Below are positions 36,501 to 48,701 of a stretch of 64,000 nucleotides of DNA, piece by piece; the first letter of the stretch is position 1; every line of letters begins with the position of its first letter. The position numbers were made by a program, and so were the translations under genes. The notes beneath the pieces are model-generated. The model saw only the letters and a list, made by a program, of their open reading frames with translations, had not been told where the DNA came from and searched no databases. Origin of the DNA: Porites lobata (lineage: Eukaryota > Cnidaria > Anthozoa > Scleractinia > Poritidae); the NCBI GenBank assembly GCA_942486035.1, contig CALNXK010000013.1, forward strand, positions 1,629,501 through 1,693,500, written 5' to 3'.

Positions 36501-39500
36501 CTTTACTCCGTTTTACATGTTGTAAAGCACCACTGAAGCACGCAGGAAGCGGCAAGAGAACGATCGAAAGGTATAATGCAAGGGTAAAACACGAGACTGC
36601 TTCTCCCTACTTCTTGAGTGCTCTAGAAACCGTTAAATTCCTAACGCATCACTCTCTAGTTTTTTAAAGCAAACTTTAGCTCCTTGTTTTATACTCTCAT
36701 AAAGCACGCTTCCATCCAATCAGGGGGCGTGTTATATCTGAACTTTATTTAAATTTGCTTTATAAATGACCAGGCGCGGTGTTACTCATCTTGAAAAAAA
36801 ACGAAAAAGGTATTACTATATCAATGTCGTGCTTTTGATATTAATGGAAACCTGAAACCAGCGAAAATAGATTATAACGAACAAAAGAACATAAAGAAGA
36901 GCCACGATGTGCATATCTGTAAACAGAATTACATTAAATTTTTCAGTTATTACCTTCGCCAGTTACATATTCTCCATCACGAAAGCTGCGTTTGGGCGTT
37001 AACTTGGACCTCAGCATCCCCTTGAATTCTTCCACTCCCCGCACAAACGACTTGTTTACGTCACCCTGCACCTCTTCTCGATTAAGATTTAATACAACTT
37101 CTGGGTCAGAAGAAGGAGGAGGAAGTTTAAAGGCCTCAAACCCAGGGAAGAAATTCAAAATGCTCTCGGCCACTTTAGAAGCGACTTCACCTTTTGAGTC
37201 TGCTGATGAGTTAAACACCTATCGATTGAAAAAGGTGGTAAGTTAGCTTCACATTAGCACTTATACGTTTTTTGTTGATGCACTTATTTTTCTTAATGCG
37301 CCATTAAACAGAACGCAGTACGCTGACGAAGGTTATTACTATGCTATATAACAAAAAGATCTACCATTATCTGCCGAAAAGTTTTTGTTAGACTCCGTGC
37401 AATGTGCGAACATTCTGTAAGTTGCCGTTTGGTTAGTAAGAGTGCTTTTATGCTTATTTTAACGATCGATTCTCATGTGTGACTTATTTTCCTTCAACGA
37501 TGATAAATATGATCCTAATCAGGTGCTCAGGATATAAGAAATGATCTTGAGCTAAGCGAACAAAAAGATTTGAGAAGTGCCTCTGACTGGTTGAAGCACG
37601 TTACCCTGACGGCTCTACCAATCAGCTGTGTAGTGGCACTCTACGTCATTAGTTTATGGAATTTCTCAGTTGCTCGCTCCTCATGCGTCATTTCGCGGTG
37701 AAACTAGTGGTGGCTGAGTGTTTTCTTATGCAGTCTCTTGAGCTGTATCAACACACTATTTGTAAATAATTCTCCTTTTACCCTTGTCAGAAAATACTCC
37801 TTGATATTGTGACAATCTTTAGGGAGTGCAAGCACAACATCTCTTAACAGCCAAATGAAGAATGGGAAGGTTTTGTGGAAATGGTTTGCATCTTCATTCT
37901 GCTGCAATGCTGAGGCGGTTGAATCAGATGAGTGAAGCTGAATTCGCTGAGAAAGTTTCAGTATGAAGCTTTGAATCATTAAGGAATGTTAACTATATCC
38001 ATATAAACTCCCGTTACCTCTTATATTTGCCAATCAATTCTTTCTTAGCAGACATACACCTCACTTTAAAGGATTCCTAGGGTTGGTCCCTGCTGTTGTT
38101 CCGACAGCTTTTTCTTTAATTTGCCCGACTGTCTACGAGACGGACACCTCTCTAAAACAGAAACTTAGTTCTTGTTCCGACTAAGTCCTTCTTAAAGAGA
38201 TCGCTTTGAATGCGATGCGTATTCTTTTTTTTTTTCAATACACGTCTAAATGAGTGTTGTTTCACTACAAAGCTTACTAATAACCTTACACAAGTAAGTA
38301 CGATAAAAGTATTAGCTGTTCAAGGATACTCAAGTCCATCAAGGTCAGTCCGGGTAGGAACACCAGCTGAGTTGTAAATCAAAACTGAGGCCAGTAAAAT
38401 GGTCAAAGTGAATATACAGTGATCATCAGAACCATCACTGGTCACCGCATCAATTCCTTCCGAGTCCAACAGCACCACTGTAAATTCCTGGCCACTGGCG
38501 TCCTATGCATTAAAAGGAAAATAGGTTTCGATGGGTTGGGCTTCATACGGAAAATAATGTACAATAAATAATAATGCTTTTCGAGAGATGGAGCAAGACT
38601 TTTTTAGGCCCAGAGTCTGAAAAAATGGCCTTAGGAACTAATATGCGCTATCAGCATTTCACAGATCTTAGGCTAGCGACAAGGGCACTAGGGTAGGTAG
38701 ACAAGCAAACCATGCACACCAAATAGTTGGTCAGATCTGTCTTTTCAAGTCATATCCAGCCCAGTAATGCTGGAGATGACTTGAAAAGACAGTATCAGCA
38801 GTTAATAGGGAACTTAAGAACCACGACGACGACTTTGTCGACGACGACCGGAAGTGAGATACCGTGCACTGCGCAAGCGCGGTTAACAAATTTCGTCGTC
38901 GTGGTGTCGTCGACGACGCCAAACACAGTAGAGTCACGTCGTCCTGCAGTCCACAAGCTTCGGCAGGTATAACTCCCTGTTTTTAAGCGATTTTTCAAGG
39001 GCTGTGTATTTTTTCACCTCGTAAATCCAGGTATCCTTTCTTTTTTTCTGCTAGCAAGCGATGTTGATTGAAAATTTGACTGATTAATTGTGTTTACTTC
39101 GAAGACAACACTGAGCTGTGCAGGCCGAGCGAGCGAACTCGTAAGTGACAAATTTATTTGTACGCATTTAGTTCAGGCAAATCATATATCTTTAATATAG
39201 AGGAAATGAACTTTATATGGAAAACAGCTATCGCATCGGAATGTCTCTTTTTCCAAATCTAAACTCTGACAGACACTCGGACTCGGTCATATCATTCAGG
39301 TTGAAAGTTGAATAACCTTCGTACGGAAAGCAGAGAGTTTTCCATTCGAAAAGGTCAGACAACACTAAAAATGCTTCATCGTCAATGAAAGTAGACGTAC
39401 GGCGTATAAAATAAGATCTTGCATCGTCTTAAAAGACGCCTTTGCGAAAAAACTTTGTTGCGAACGAACATCACAGTTGTACTACTTCTACATGTTTGTT

Positions 39501-39851
39501 TACATTCAGTGTCGTCGTCGTCGACCTACCGATCGACTGCATCTTAAGTTTCCTAATATATCGTACTAGACGTCATTATTACTAAGAGCTTACTTTCAAC
39601 TTTTCTGGCACAACCCACATCCAGATACCCATCGTCTCTGGGTCCAGAAAGTGTCCAAGAGGGAAAACCTCTCCTTGGTCAAATGCTTTGCTGAGGATAT
39701 ACGATTTGCCTTTGCGACAAGGCCCAGCAATTGACACCACACAAACGGGACCTAAATTGAGTTGGAAACTAAGTTAGTGTGTGTACGAAAGATCTCAAGA
39801 TCTCAACTAAAAACCACAATGCTCAGAATAATAATAATAATAATAATAATG

Positions 39852-39911
<60 letters not shown>

Positions 39912-40715
39912 GAAATAAAAGATTACGGCTAGAAACCAGTAATAAATAACTATCCTGATAGTAATTAAGTTCAATACCTCTAAATTATTTACGTTCGTTG
40001 ATGATTTAATCACCTAAAGAGTGTTTGTTTTCCGGACAGAGTAAGCCAATAAATGAAAATATTATCTATCGACGTGGAAAGTCCTCCGCGGCCCTCTTTT
40101 CCTTAATTTTCTGGATCCGCATCCGAACGGTGTTATCGTTTTTGAGCCGTGACGCATGTCAACTAAAAGTACACTTTTTGCATTCTTTTATAGGCATTGA
40201 TTTTGCCTATTTTTTTAGAAAATCGTCTTTATAAGAGTAAAAACACTTAGCAATTAAAAATGTACTAGCGTCAAGGCGTGGAAAAGGGAAATGCATCACT
40301 TCCAGTTGACGTGCGTCGCTCAAAAATGTATTGCCCCCTATTTCAGTTCAGTGAACATTCTCCACCTTCAAGTCCACAACAACATATAACAAAGTAGAGA
40401 AAAACAGCCCGCCGTTTACTGAGTACGCTACAACATCACTCATGATTTATCGATCACTACCTGGGGATTACACAAGAAAAAGATAGAAGGAAGAGCTAGG
40501 AAGAGTAAAAGAATGGGTAGTATAACAATAGGAAATGTGAGACGAAATTTTTAAGAGAAATACAGGTTACCTTTGATGCTTCTTAGCCTTTCGAGAGCTT
40601 TTTCGACTACATAGAGGCTTTGCCTTTCCCCTCCAGCCTTGCTGTATTCACCAGTCTGTTCGTCCCACCTACAGTTGTTAGGAAGGCACAGTGGTACGGC
40701 ACAGCTTCCTGACAT
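33578..40715 (-). CDS. GBP: Guanylate-binding protein GBP-B (ten exons, 649 aa)
   Basis: Exons on the - strand, 5' to 3': 40715-40571, 39751-39594, 38502-38330, 37968-37782, 37218-36954, 36317-36022, 35442-35188, 34815-34693, 34039-33992, 33877-33578. All junction phases agree, and exons 2, 3, 6, 7, 8 and 9 equal those of the other two genes in length. The GTPase domain has GPCRKGKS (58-65), PETMGIW, DSEG (114-117) and RD (201-202). A helical domain follows from about 222, then a coiled coil from about 494 to 630. The tail is a run of six prolines, KGG and CVIL; a final Leu predicts geranylgeranylation. Exons 2-5 are closest to GBP-C, while the start of exon 6 (LAALV.IYVEALNTPG) is closer to GBP-A. 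The gene converges with GBP-A and diverges from GBP-C. An acceptor-like GTTTTTTAG about 50 bases before the ATG hints at a 5' UTR intron. Confidence 0.93.
35514..35702. repeat. Possible MITE in GBP-B intron 6
   Basis: GGGCCAGTTGCATAAATGTT with GACGTCGGACG on the left has a diverged inverted partner, GTCAGATGTTAG...ATGCACCCC, on the right, around a T-run. Partly degraded. Confidence 0.35.
35860..36000. repeat. GGATTCC-type short tandem repeat
   Basis: Several degenerate copies of GGATTCCGGATTCCAAGCC occur just downstream of GBP-B exon 6 (in transcript order). The same family, reverse orientation, is at 41540-41745. Confidence 0.5.
38737..38792. repeat. Near-perfect 24 bp stem-loop in GBP-B intron 2
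   Basis: Bases 38737-38760 pair with 38769-38792 with one mismatch, around an 8-base loop. Size and pairing are like a microRNA precursor core, but it may equally be a tiny foldback repeat. It lies within the GBP-B transcript. Confidence 0.5.
39829..39909. repeat. (AAT)n microsatellite
   Basis: About 26 AAT units with one GAT interruption, in GBP-B intron 1 close to exon 2. Confidence 0.95.
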
Positions 40716-41098
40716 TGTGTTATTTTGCCGTCCTTCCCAAAGGTTTGATAAACTAGAGACAAAATAGGTCCTAAAAAAACAGAGAGAAGAGAAAATGTAC
40801 CTGCTAAATTGTTAATGGGGTTAACCGTTTGCTGTCTTGATGGACGGCTAAACAGACAAATATATACAAAATCACGAATGATTCATCCAAAAATAAAAAC
40901 CATCCAGTTATCACATCCGTCTGACACGGATTACCCAACAGATAACTCAGTCACCTTAGACGGCCAATCATTCTCTAGTGTGAAAACCTCCATTTTGTGA
41001 GAAAATGTAAACTGACTGTGAACATCAGGTAAGAATCACCGCGCGGAATTACCTCTGTCAACCGCACCATGCAAGGAAACCCGGGGAGCTTACCATTT

Positions 41099-41482
41099 AC
41101 CGTATTTATTCGAACAAGCGCCCAACCTCGAATTAGCGCCCACTTCGAATAAGCGCCCATCCTAAAGGGAGAAAAAATTAATAAGCGCCCAACCTCGAAT
41201 AAGCGCCCACCCCTCCTTCTCCCAATCAAACTCAAATAAGCGCTCACCCCCGCCCCACCCACTTGAGTGAATAACTTCCCCGAGGACGGAGTTTTCTTCA
41301 GAGTATTTTACAAAAACCTTGCTTTGTTACTTCTTCGCGTTTATTATTTTGTTTCAAAATAAACATACTTCACTTGCTGAAAATGGTGAAAATTTAATAA
41401 GCGCCCAGCCTCGAATAAGCGCCCACTTTCAAGGTCCAAAAATTTAATAAGCGCCCAGGGCGGTTAATCGAATAAATACGGT
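41099..41482. mobile_element. 384 bp TIR element with AATAAGCGCCC subterminal repeats
   Basis: ACCGTATTTATTCGAA at the left end is inverted at the right end. ATTT flanks both sides as a possible 4 bp duplication. Near both ends, AATAAGCGCCCA is repeated in direct orientation at least eight times. It has no coding content and is a non-autonomous DNA transposon, about 385 bases upstream of the GBP-B start codon. Confidence 0.65.
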
Positions 41483-41539
41483 ATTTACACAAACTGACAC
41501 AAACCACCCGGGTGGAAGTAAATGGTAAGTACCCCGGTT

Positions 41540-41745
41540 TCCCGGATCCGGAAAAGTTTTGCTTGTGGAACCCGTTATTCGAGAATTCTTTTCATGTGGA
41601 ATCGGGAATTGTGGGCTTTGGAATCCTGCATCTTTCTTACGGCTGGAATCGGGAATCCAAGTTCCACCGATAAGGAATCCAGAATTCTAGAACTTGGAAT
41701 CCGGAATCCACAGTGTAGAATCCAGAATCCAGAAATATCTTGATT
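41540..41745. repeat. GGAATCC degenerate tandem repeat
   Basis: At least eight copies of GGAATC(C/G)GGAAT(C/T)CA-like units with irregular spacing. Same family as 35860-36000. Confidence 0.55.
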
Positions 41746-42299
41746 ACCCAACGTGGGACGACCTCAACTTCGGTTTCAAAATAACTCTTTCGCACATTAC
41801 TCACAGAAGGATCCAGAGGGCAATCACCAGAGTACCGACGATCATACTGTTTTTAAGAGAGCCAGGTCATTGGAGGGGAGACGGTTTTAACTAAAGGACC
41901 TAAAGGCTTTTTCCCTGTGTCAGAAATTTTGACATTCTAGCGAAAAGCATACGGTAAGCGCATGAAAATGCGCGTGACGCTTTACAGTGTTGGCTCAGAA
42001 TGATACTGAAGTATTAAAGTCTTCATGCAGATCGGAATATTAAACTGTGCACTGATGCGTTCCAAAGAGAGAATTAGAAATTAGTTCTTAGAGTTTGAAC
42101 ACAATTTTGTCATAGTAATATACAACGTTTTCAGCATTTCAGCTAATGGAATATTATTCTCAAGAAAAAAATAGCATTTTTCACTAAGCGTGACAAGCAT
42201 GAATTATTACTGAGCATGCTTAACAATTTTTTGATCCCTAATAAGACAATGATGCTAACTTAGAAATCAAGCATTCATAGCCAGAAATTAAGTATGCTA

Positions 42300-42324
42300 G
42301 AAAGTGAAACAAAGGGAAAGTCCC
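42300..42324. promoter_or_regulatory. Composite IRF/ISRE and kappaB motif between divergent GBP genes
   Basis: GAAAGTGAAAC at 42300-42310 fits the IRF-binding ISRE half GAAANNGAAAC. Three bases later GGGAAAGTCCC (42314-42324) reads on the - strand as GGGACTTTCCC, the classical NF-kappaB site. The module is 1.6 kb upstream of GBP-B and 3.8 kb upstream of GBP-C. Vertebrate GBP promoters use IRF and NF-kappaB inputs; function here is inferred. Confidence 0.5.
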
Positions 42325-43398
42325 GACCCAGAAGTTATTTTGTGACGGCATGATACAATAGTATATTACTGAGACAGTTTTGCTAGTCGCGTTCTTGTTC
42401 GTTATTTCCGCCACACTGATTTTTATGCTTCAGAGTGGGTAACCTTTCCCTGAATTAGATGAGCTGATCGCGCTTTCGAAAAACAAAATACCCCAGATGC
42501 AACATCTGACCGGAGAAAACTTCAATGACGGTCTTCCGCTCCCTATTCAAAATTTATATTCTTTTCCCAATCCTACTTCGAACAGAGCTATTTGGGTCAG
42601 TCTTAAAACAGCTCCTTAAAAAATACTAACTCTACAGTCTTCGATAGCTGAGCGAGGTGAATAAATTATGTCGTTAGCTAATGCCCATGCTTTTTTCTTT
42701 CCTAGTCTTTACTAGTAAAAGCTGGACTGTTTTTTAAACATACTTCGCAACATATTGATTCTGACCTGCAGATTTTACTAACCTTCAGAGAAGTTCACGC
42801 GGCTGTGAAAAGATGCAGTTACCGAAGTACTGAGTTCCTTTTAACTAAAGACGATGCCAAATTGTACGGGGTTGTTTCGCATTCTCGGAAATACCATACA
42901 TGCATAAACACATGATGTATAATTAGTCACTGACTTCATGCTATTTACAAGAGAGAGACATAAAACCAATCATTTTTGCCCTTATTTATGTTTTGCTGTC
43001 AAATCCGAAAGGACTTTAGCAAATCAGCTGCGTTAAACCTAAGAAGGGGAATACCCGATTTCTCAGAAACATATTATAGGTACATTTGCAAACATCGCTT
43101 GTTTCGCTTTCGTCGTCCGTAAACCGGAAGCGGAAGTTTACTTAGAATTCAAGATAGTTTCTTTGAAATAGCAGCCAACTGCTGCTTCATTGTCAGCTGA
43201 AGGGAAACGGTAGAGAAACCGTCAGTTAGCACATGCTAGCTACGTCGACTGGTAAGTAATTATTAAACTGTACCCTATCCTCAAACCAGGAGCTTCAAAC
43301 CATCGAAACGACAAAGTTTCTTTTTCGCCAAATAGTATTGTTACTTCCGTCAATTCGTTTTCGTTATTCTAATCGAAGCTCCTGAATCGAAGAGAATT

Positions 43399-43509
43399 AA
43401 GACGGAACCCATCAGGAAATTGAGTTATTGGTTAAATTATTCTGGTACCAGGCCTTTGTTCTCAGCATTTGAAATTACTCAATTTCCTCATGGATTCCGT
43501 CTTAATTTG
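43399..43509. repeat. Short MITE-like inverted repeat
   Basis: ATTAAGACGGAACCCATCAG followed by GAAATTGAGT is inverted at the right as ACTCAATTTCCTCATGGATT followed by CCGTCTTAAT. The arms are about 32 bases and the span about 110. Confidence 0.55.
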
Positions 43510-43578
43510 TATCTATATATCCAGAATATATATATATAGAATTCAAGATAGTATCCAGAATATATATATACATATATA

Positions 43579-43810
43579 TTAATAATCACAGGAGTTCAGG
43601 CTTCAGGAGTAATCATTGATCTTTTATTGCGACAGTGCTGTTTCGTATGGTCCGAAATTGTAGGACCACACTCATCAGGCAACTTCAACGATAAGAATCG
43701 TTGAAGTTGCCTGATGAGTGTGGTCCTACAATTTCGGACCATACGAAACAGCACTGTCGCAATAAAAGATCAATGATTATTCCTGAAGCCTGAACTCCTG
43801 TGATTATTAA
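43579..43810. repeat. Near-perfect palindrome, 114-nt arms with 4-nt loop
   Basis: Bases 43579-43692 and 43697-43810 are reverse complements with a single mismatch, separated only by AAGA. TA-rich simple sequence flanks the left side. No open frame of interest. The absence of divergence between arms implies very recent origin or active homogenisation. It could be a foldback or retroelement terminal structure, or a source of long hairpin RNA. Confidence 0.85.
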
Positions 43811-44343
43811 TAGTCAATGCTCTTCAATTAAATGAATTGAGCGCTCTACGGAATACGTTCTACCCAGAATACAAGTATTTATATACATATATATATATAG
43901 ACTCCCTTAATTAAGAATATCGAGGAAGCAATAATGATTTATTCTGAAATTTGCTCAGTACAAAATTATAAGGTCAATTTATGATTGGTTAGATATATAC
44001 CCAACTGTGTATCGCGTAAAATATCGCGAATGAAGGGAGAAAGACAAAACGAAAGCAAAACGTGAGTGACCACCTCGTTCTGTATGCAAGGAGCAACGGA
44101 AGCGAGGCTGAAAGGAAGGGCGGTCTTGGGAGAGATTTGTTCATGATTATAATATAATACTCGCTGATGACAGATGCCCGTTTAACAACGCTTTCCTTTT
44201 CTATGAAAACGCAATATCACTTCAGCAAAATAGCTTACACAATTGATTTTCCTTCAAAAGTCTCTGGGATGGTCATAATTGTAATTATCACACGGCATGT
44301 CTGAAAACCAGCTTGCTGAGCCATTTACCGTGTTTAAATAAAG

Positions 44344-44367
44344 TTGATTGATTGATTGATTGATTGA
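44344..44367. repeat. (ATTG)n microsatellite
   Basis: Six tandem ATTG units. Confidence 0.9.
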
Positions 44368-44876
44368 CAATACGACTCGGTATTTCCCTTTCGTCAGGGG
44401 CACCCAACGTCAATTTTCGGGAAAATATCTGTTCGGAAGACGATTTGAGATCTAGAATTTTCGGAACATTTGCTGTAAAATTTCTTGCTTGCCTGCCTCT
44501 CGTAGGATTTTCGAACATCTAAAAAAGGTATAATTGTCCATTTTTAACCGATTTTTACCCTAAGAAGGTCACCTAGAATCTTCGGGAGCCTTTTTTTCTG
44601 TCTGAAATTTTCGAAAAGGTAAGTTTTGATCCTTATAATTTTCGGATCACTAGACTTTCAGCTAGGAAATCGGAACAGATGAAAAATTTTTAGGGATAAA
44701 AATATGCCTATATCTACCGTTTAAATACTAAAATACGTTTAACAATGCTATGTTTAAGTGGTTTTGAACTATATTCTCGTTGGGTGCCCCTGTTTCGTGA
44801 ACGGCACTCCACAGCGGAGAACATTTTCCTCCGGCAGAGGACCAGTAGGCCTTTGGCATTACCTGATCTACTTTGG

Positions 44877-45395
44877 CTAAACACGAAAACAGTTCGCTTT
44901 TGAAATATTTTGTTAGCACGAGCTGAAAGAGCATATTAAAATAAGGTAACCTGTAAATTTCCAGCCGTATATGTCAAAAGTAGCGATTGTAACGACCGTC
45001 AAGAAAAACAACTCTTGCCACCCAGTCACACTTAAATGGTTTTCCATACGACTCCTTGTAAATTCTGGATTTTTTAAACTGTCGTTAACTTTCCCTTACG
45101 CATTTAAGGGCTCGAATTTGCCTGTTATAAATTTTAAAGGAATTTTGAGCTCCGTAATGCTTAAAGAAATATTTCAACACAGTTTAAAAACTCCTAAATT
45201 TACAAGGATTTGTACGGAAAACCCTTCTGGCGTGAATGGGTGCCAAAAGTTGTTTTACTCATACAAATCCTTGTAATTTTCGGTGGCCGAGTTAGCGCGC
45301 CGAATAGGTCTATTTACAGGTTACCTAATTTTAATATGCTCTTTCGGCTCGCGCTAACAGCATTTTCAAAGGCGAACTGTTGTCGTGTTTACTGA
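44877..45395. mobile_element. About 520 bp element with 80 bp inverted ends
   Basis: The left end (TAAACACGAAAACAGTTCGC through AGGTAACCTGTAAAT) is repeated inverted at 45309-45395 with scattered changes. A second inverted pair (ACAAGGATTTGTA and TACAAATCCTTGT) sits inside. Non-coding MITE in the GBP-B/GBP-C spacer. Confidence 0.6.
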
Positions 45396-45788
45396 AAGTT
45401 GGTCATGTGATCAACTAATGCAGTAGGCCTGCGGGGATCACGATAATATTGCACAAAATTTTTCCAACTGCGATGCAGCGATCATCTGGATCTTTACTGG
45501 TTTTGACGTCGCAAGTTCTTTGGCCTTGTCCATGTTTTTTTTTTTTTTTTCCCAGGTCGCAATAATGTTTTATTCCCAGCAATCCTTGCGCGCGCTGACA
45601 GGTTCTCCTGTGTTGGCTGTCGTTGGACTTCGTGATATGGCAATTAAGGACTTTTGATAGCAAAGTTTGTTTTTTTTTTTTACTTTGTTCGTCGTTATGA
45701 ATTGGCTGACATTAACGTCTCCGCAGAACTTTGTACCTGTTTTTTCGTACAGGCATGAAGTAACTAAAGCATAAGGAGGGTCCCCCGC

Positions 45789-45855
45789 AACGTGGCGTGG
45801 ATCAACTTCACCGCACCTTAAAAGGTGAACCGGTGAAGTTGATCCACGCCACGTT
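45789..45855. repeat. 67-nt hairpin upstream of GBP-C
   Basis: AACGTGGCGTGGATCAACTT with CACCG pairs with CGGTGAAGTTGATCCACGCC plus ACGTT, a perfect 25 bp stem topped by CACCTT/AAGGTG with a 3-base bulge. It lies 260 bases upstream of the GBP-C start codon. It is either microRNA-precursor-like or a small foldback repeat. Confidence 0.5.
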
Positions 45856-46113
45856 TTAATTTGCAAAACATATTTAACCATTACCCAAGGAAACTGTTGT
45901 TAATGGATCACAATACGCACAATTAAATGCACTCTTGATTCCTCACTTACTTGTAAGGATATGTAAAAGACCAATAAGTAAGACGTTGACAAGTTTTAAC
46001 TAAAGAAATCCAGTTCATTATTGAATAGTAACAAATGAAATACTGTACGAAGAAAGGAAAGGGTGTTTCTCCTTCTATTGCAGTCGTCAACTGACGGTCA
46101 ATTGTAGGCGAAA

Positions 46114-48667
46114 ATGTCCGAACACTCAGCAGTTCCCCTGTGTCTCCCAAATAACTGTAAATGGGATGAACAGACCGGTGAATACAGCAAAGACGAGGAT
46201 CAAGATAGGACCAAACTTAATGTGATCAACGCTGCGTTGGAACAGCTAAAAGCTATTAAAGGTTGGAGGAACGGAATAAAAATAAAATATTTTTCTTTAC
46301 TTTTTTTTTTCTCTAAAATTCACGTTTTCTTTCATGGTCAGATGTAGCGGAGACGGATCCCTTCAAGATTTTTTTTTCTTCTTTTTTAAATGGAAAGGAC
46401 ACAAATAGATTGAGTTCTGGGGTAACGCTTCCTTTTACCTTTTTCACTTTTTGGCAACTTTGGTATATAATAGCATCAAGAGAAAATAATCTCTCTTGAT
46501 TGCATTAAAAACTTATTCACCAGAGGTGCCATCAAGACTCCTAATTCAAACCAGATGCACCTTCATCACCAATGGCAAATTCACCTGGGATGGACAGCAT
46601 TTAGCCACCTTTTGTAATGATTAAGTTTGTTATGACGTTTTAGGTCCGGTGTGTGTGGTGTCGATTGCTGGACCGTGCAGGAAAGGCAAATCCTACATCT
46701 TGAGCAAGGTATTTGATCAGGGTGAGGTATTTCCTCTCGGACATGAATTGGATCCCGAGACCATGGGAATCTGGATGTGGATTGTACCAGAAAAATTTCA
46801 GGTATATACTCTTGCAGCTTTATATGAATTTTCTTTCCCATACAGATCAGTTCCACGTTGTGTAAATAAAGTGTATGTATGTATGCTAATTCTGACAGAG
46901 AAAATGGAGTCTGCAGTGATGCTAAGGTCAGCTGCACAGTTTGAGTAATCTTACAGTTTTGGGCAATTCTCTACTTTCTTGATCTCTTCAGTACAGTGTT
47001 CATTAAATTTACAGCTACTGTAATGAGCACTGTATTGTTGAGGTCAGAGCTGGTGCATATTATGTGTATACATTAATGTATGTGCATATTTGATTTCAGG
47101 TTAAATTTTTTAAACAAGGTTCGATTCTCAATTTCCTTCGTCTTCTAGCCCTAATGTTCTTGAATTACGGTTAGGAAACAAATGAAATTGAGAATCGACC
47201 TAGATTAACTCAAAATTAACCGAAAATCAAATTTGACCTGTGACACATACATGTGCAGTACATGACTGTGTATTGTTCACAGTTACATATAATAGGCTGC
47301 TGTGAAGAAGCTTGGGTCAGAAATTCTGAATCTCAAGTGTTGTTTGGGGGTCAGAAATTCTGAATCCTCTCCTCTGTTCTTGGGGGATCAGAAATTCTGA
47401 ATCCTCCCCCGTATTGCTTGGAAGAATTTTATAATTCCTTGCAAACAGGGAGACGTTTCCTGTGAGTTTTAACACCAGTTTAAGGTTAAGAGTAAACTGC
47501 AAAAATCGTCTTTGAAATTAAGTGGCAAACATGAAACTCCGTGAAAGCTCCAGGTTTCACTTCTAGCCAATTTTACACTCATTTCCAAGGGAACTTCAAA
47601 ACCTGCAACGTAAGAAAGACTTTTCTTGGAGACAGGTCTCTATTTTTAACGGAAAAGGCAGCCTTTTTTGAGGTGATTCTCAGTATTTGCTCTGACTTTT
47701 ACCAAACTGGAACCCCGTACACCACATTTTAGTTTGAAGGCGTTTGCTCCTGAATGTATTGAAATATGCAATATTAGATAGCTGGGTTTCAATATCCTTC
47801 AACTGGAACAATTTGTTCTCATCGTGGTTGCAGGATACCAGTGGCCAGGAATTCACAGTAGTGCTGTTGGACTCCGAAGGAATTGATGCAGTGTCGGGTG
47901 AAGGATCCGATGATCACTGTATATTTACGCTAACCATTTTACTGGCGTCAGTTTTGATTTACAACTCAGCTGGTGTTCCTACCAGGACTGATCTTGATGG
48001 ACTAGAGTATCCATTATCATAATACTAATCTACTGTAACGAGAAGATCCTTTGAAAGGGAGAGGCTTACGATATTAAATTTCAGAAATTTCAAGAACTAG
48101 TGTTTGAAAAAATAATAAGTAAAGAACAAGGTTTTATCTTTAGATGATTCCAAGCAACGTAATGTCACACTTTTAAAACAGATTGAGAGAAACCTTTTTA
48201 AAAGTGAGCCACTGCTTTCATAGCTTGAACGTAATCCATTTTAAAGTTCTGTTAATTTTTGCCTGTCCGTTCAACCTTTTATTGCACGACAGTTTGAAGA
48301 ATTTATGTTGCATCTACTTAAGGCACCCCTGTAACCACTCGGTAACTGCTGAAATTGCAGAAAATTAAAAGTAGTAGGCAACTTGATATAGCGAATCAGT
48401 AAAAACCCTCTATGTTTGGTCTTAACAACAAAAAAGCTATATATTAAAACTCTCTCAGCGGATTCAAATTCACTCTGGCAGTCAAGGAGGTGATGCACAA
48501 CGAGGGGTGGGCACCATAGAAGACGCCAAACTTTTCCATAAGACGTTTCCTTTCTTCATTTGGCTGTTGAGAGATGTTGTCTTAGCGCTTCCTAAAGGTT
48601 GCCCGAATATCAAGGATTACTTTCTTACAAAAGTAAGTTCATCTGGAATATGACAATGCAATGCTAA

Positions 48668-48701
<34 letters not shown>

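Noticed and set aside
39807..40013. Tyr-rich open frame
   Set aside because: It is translation of the (AAT)n microsatellite.
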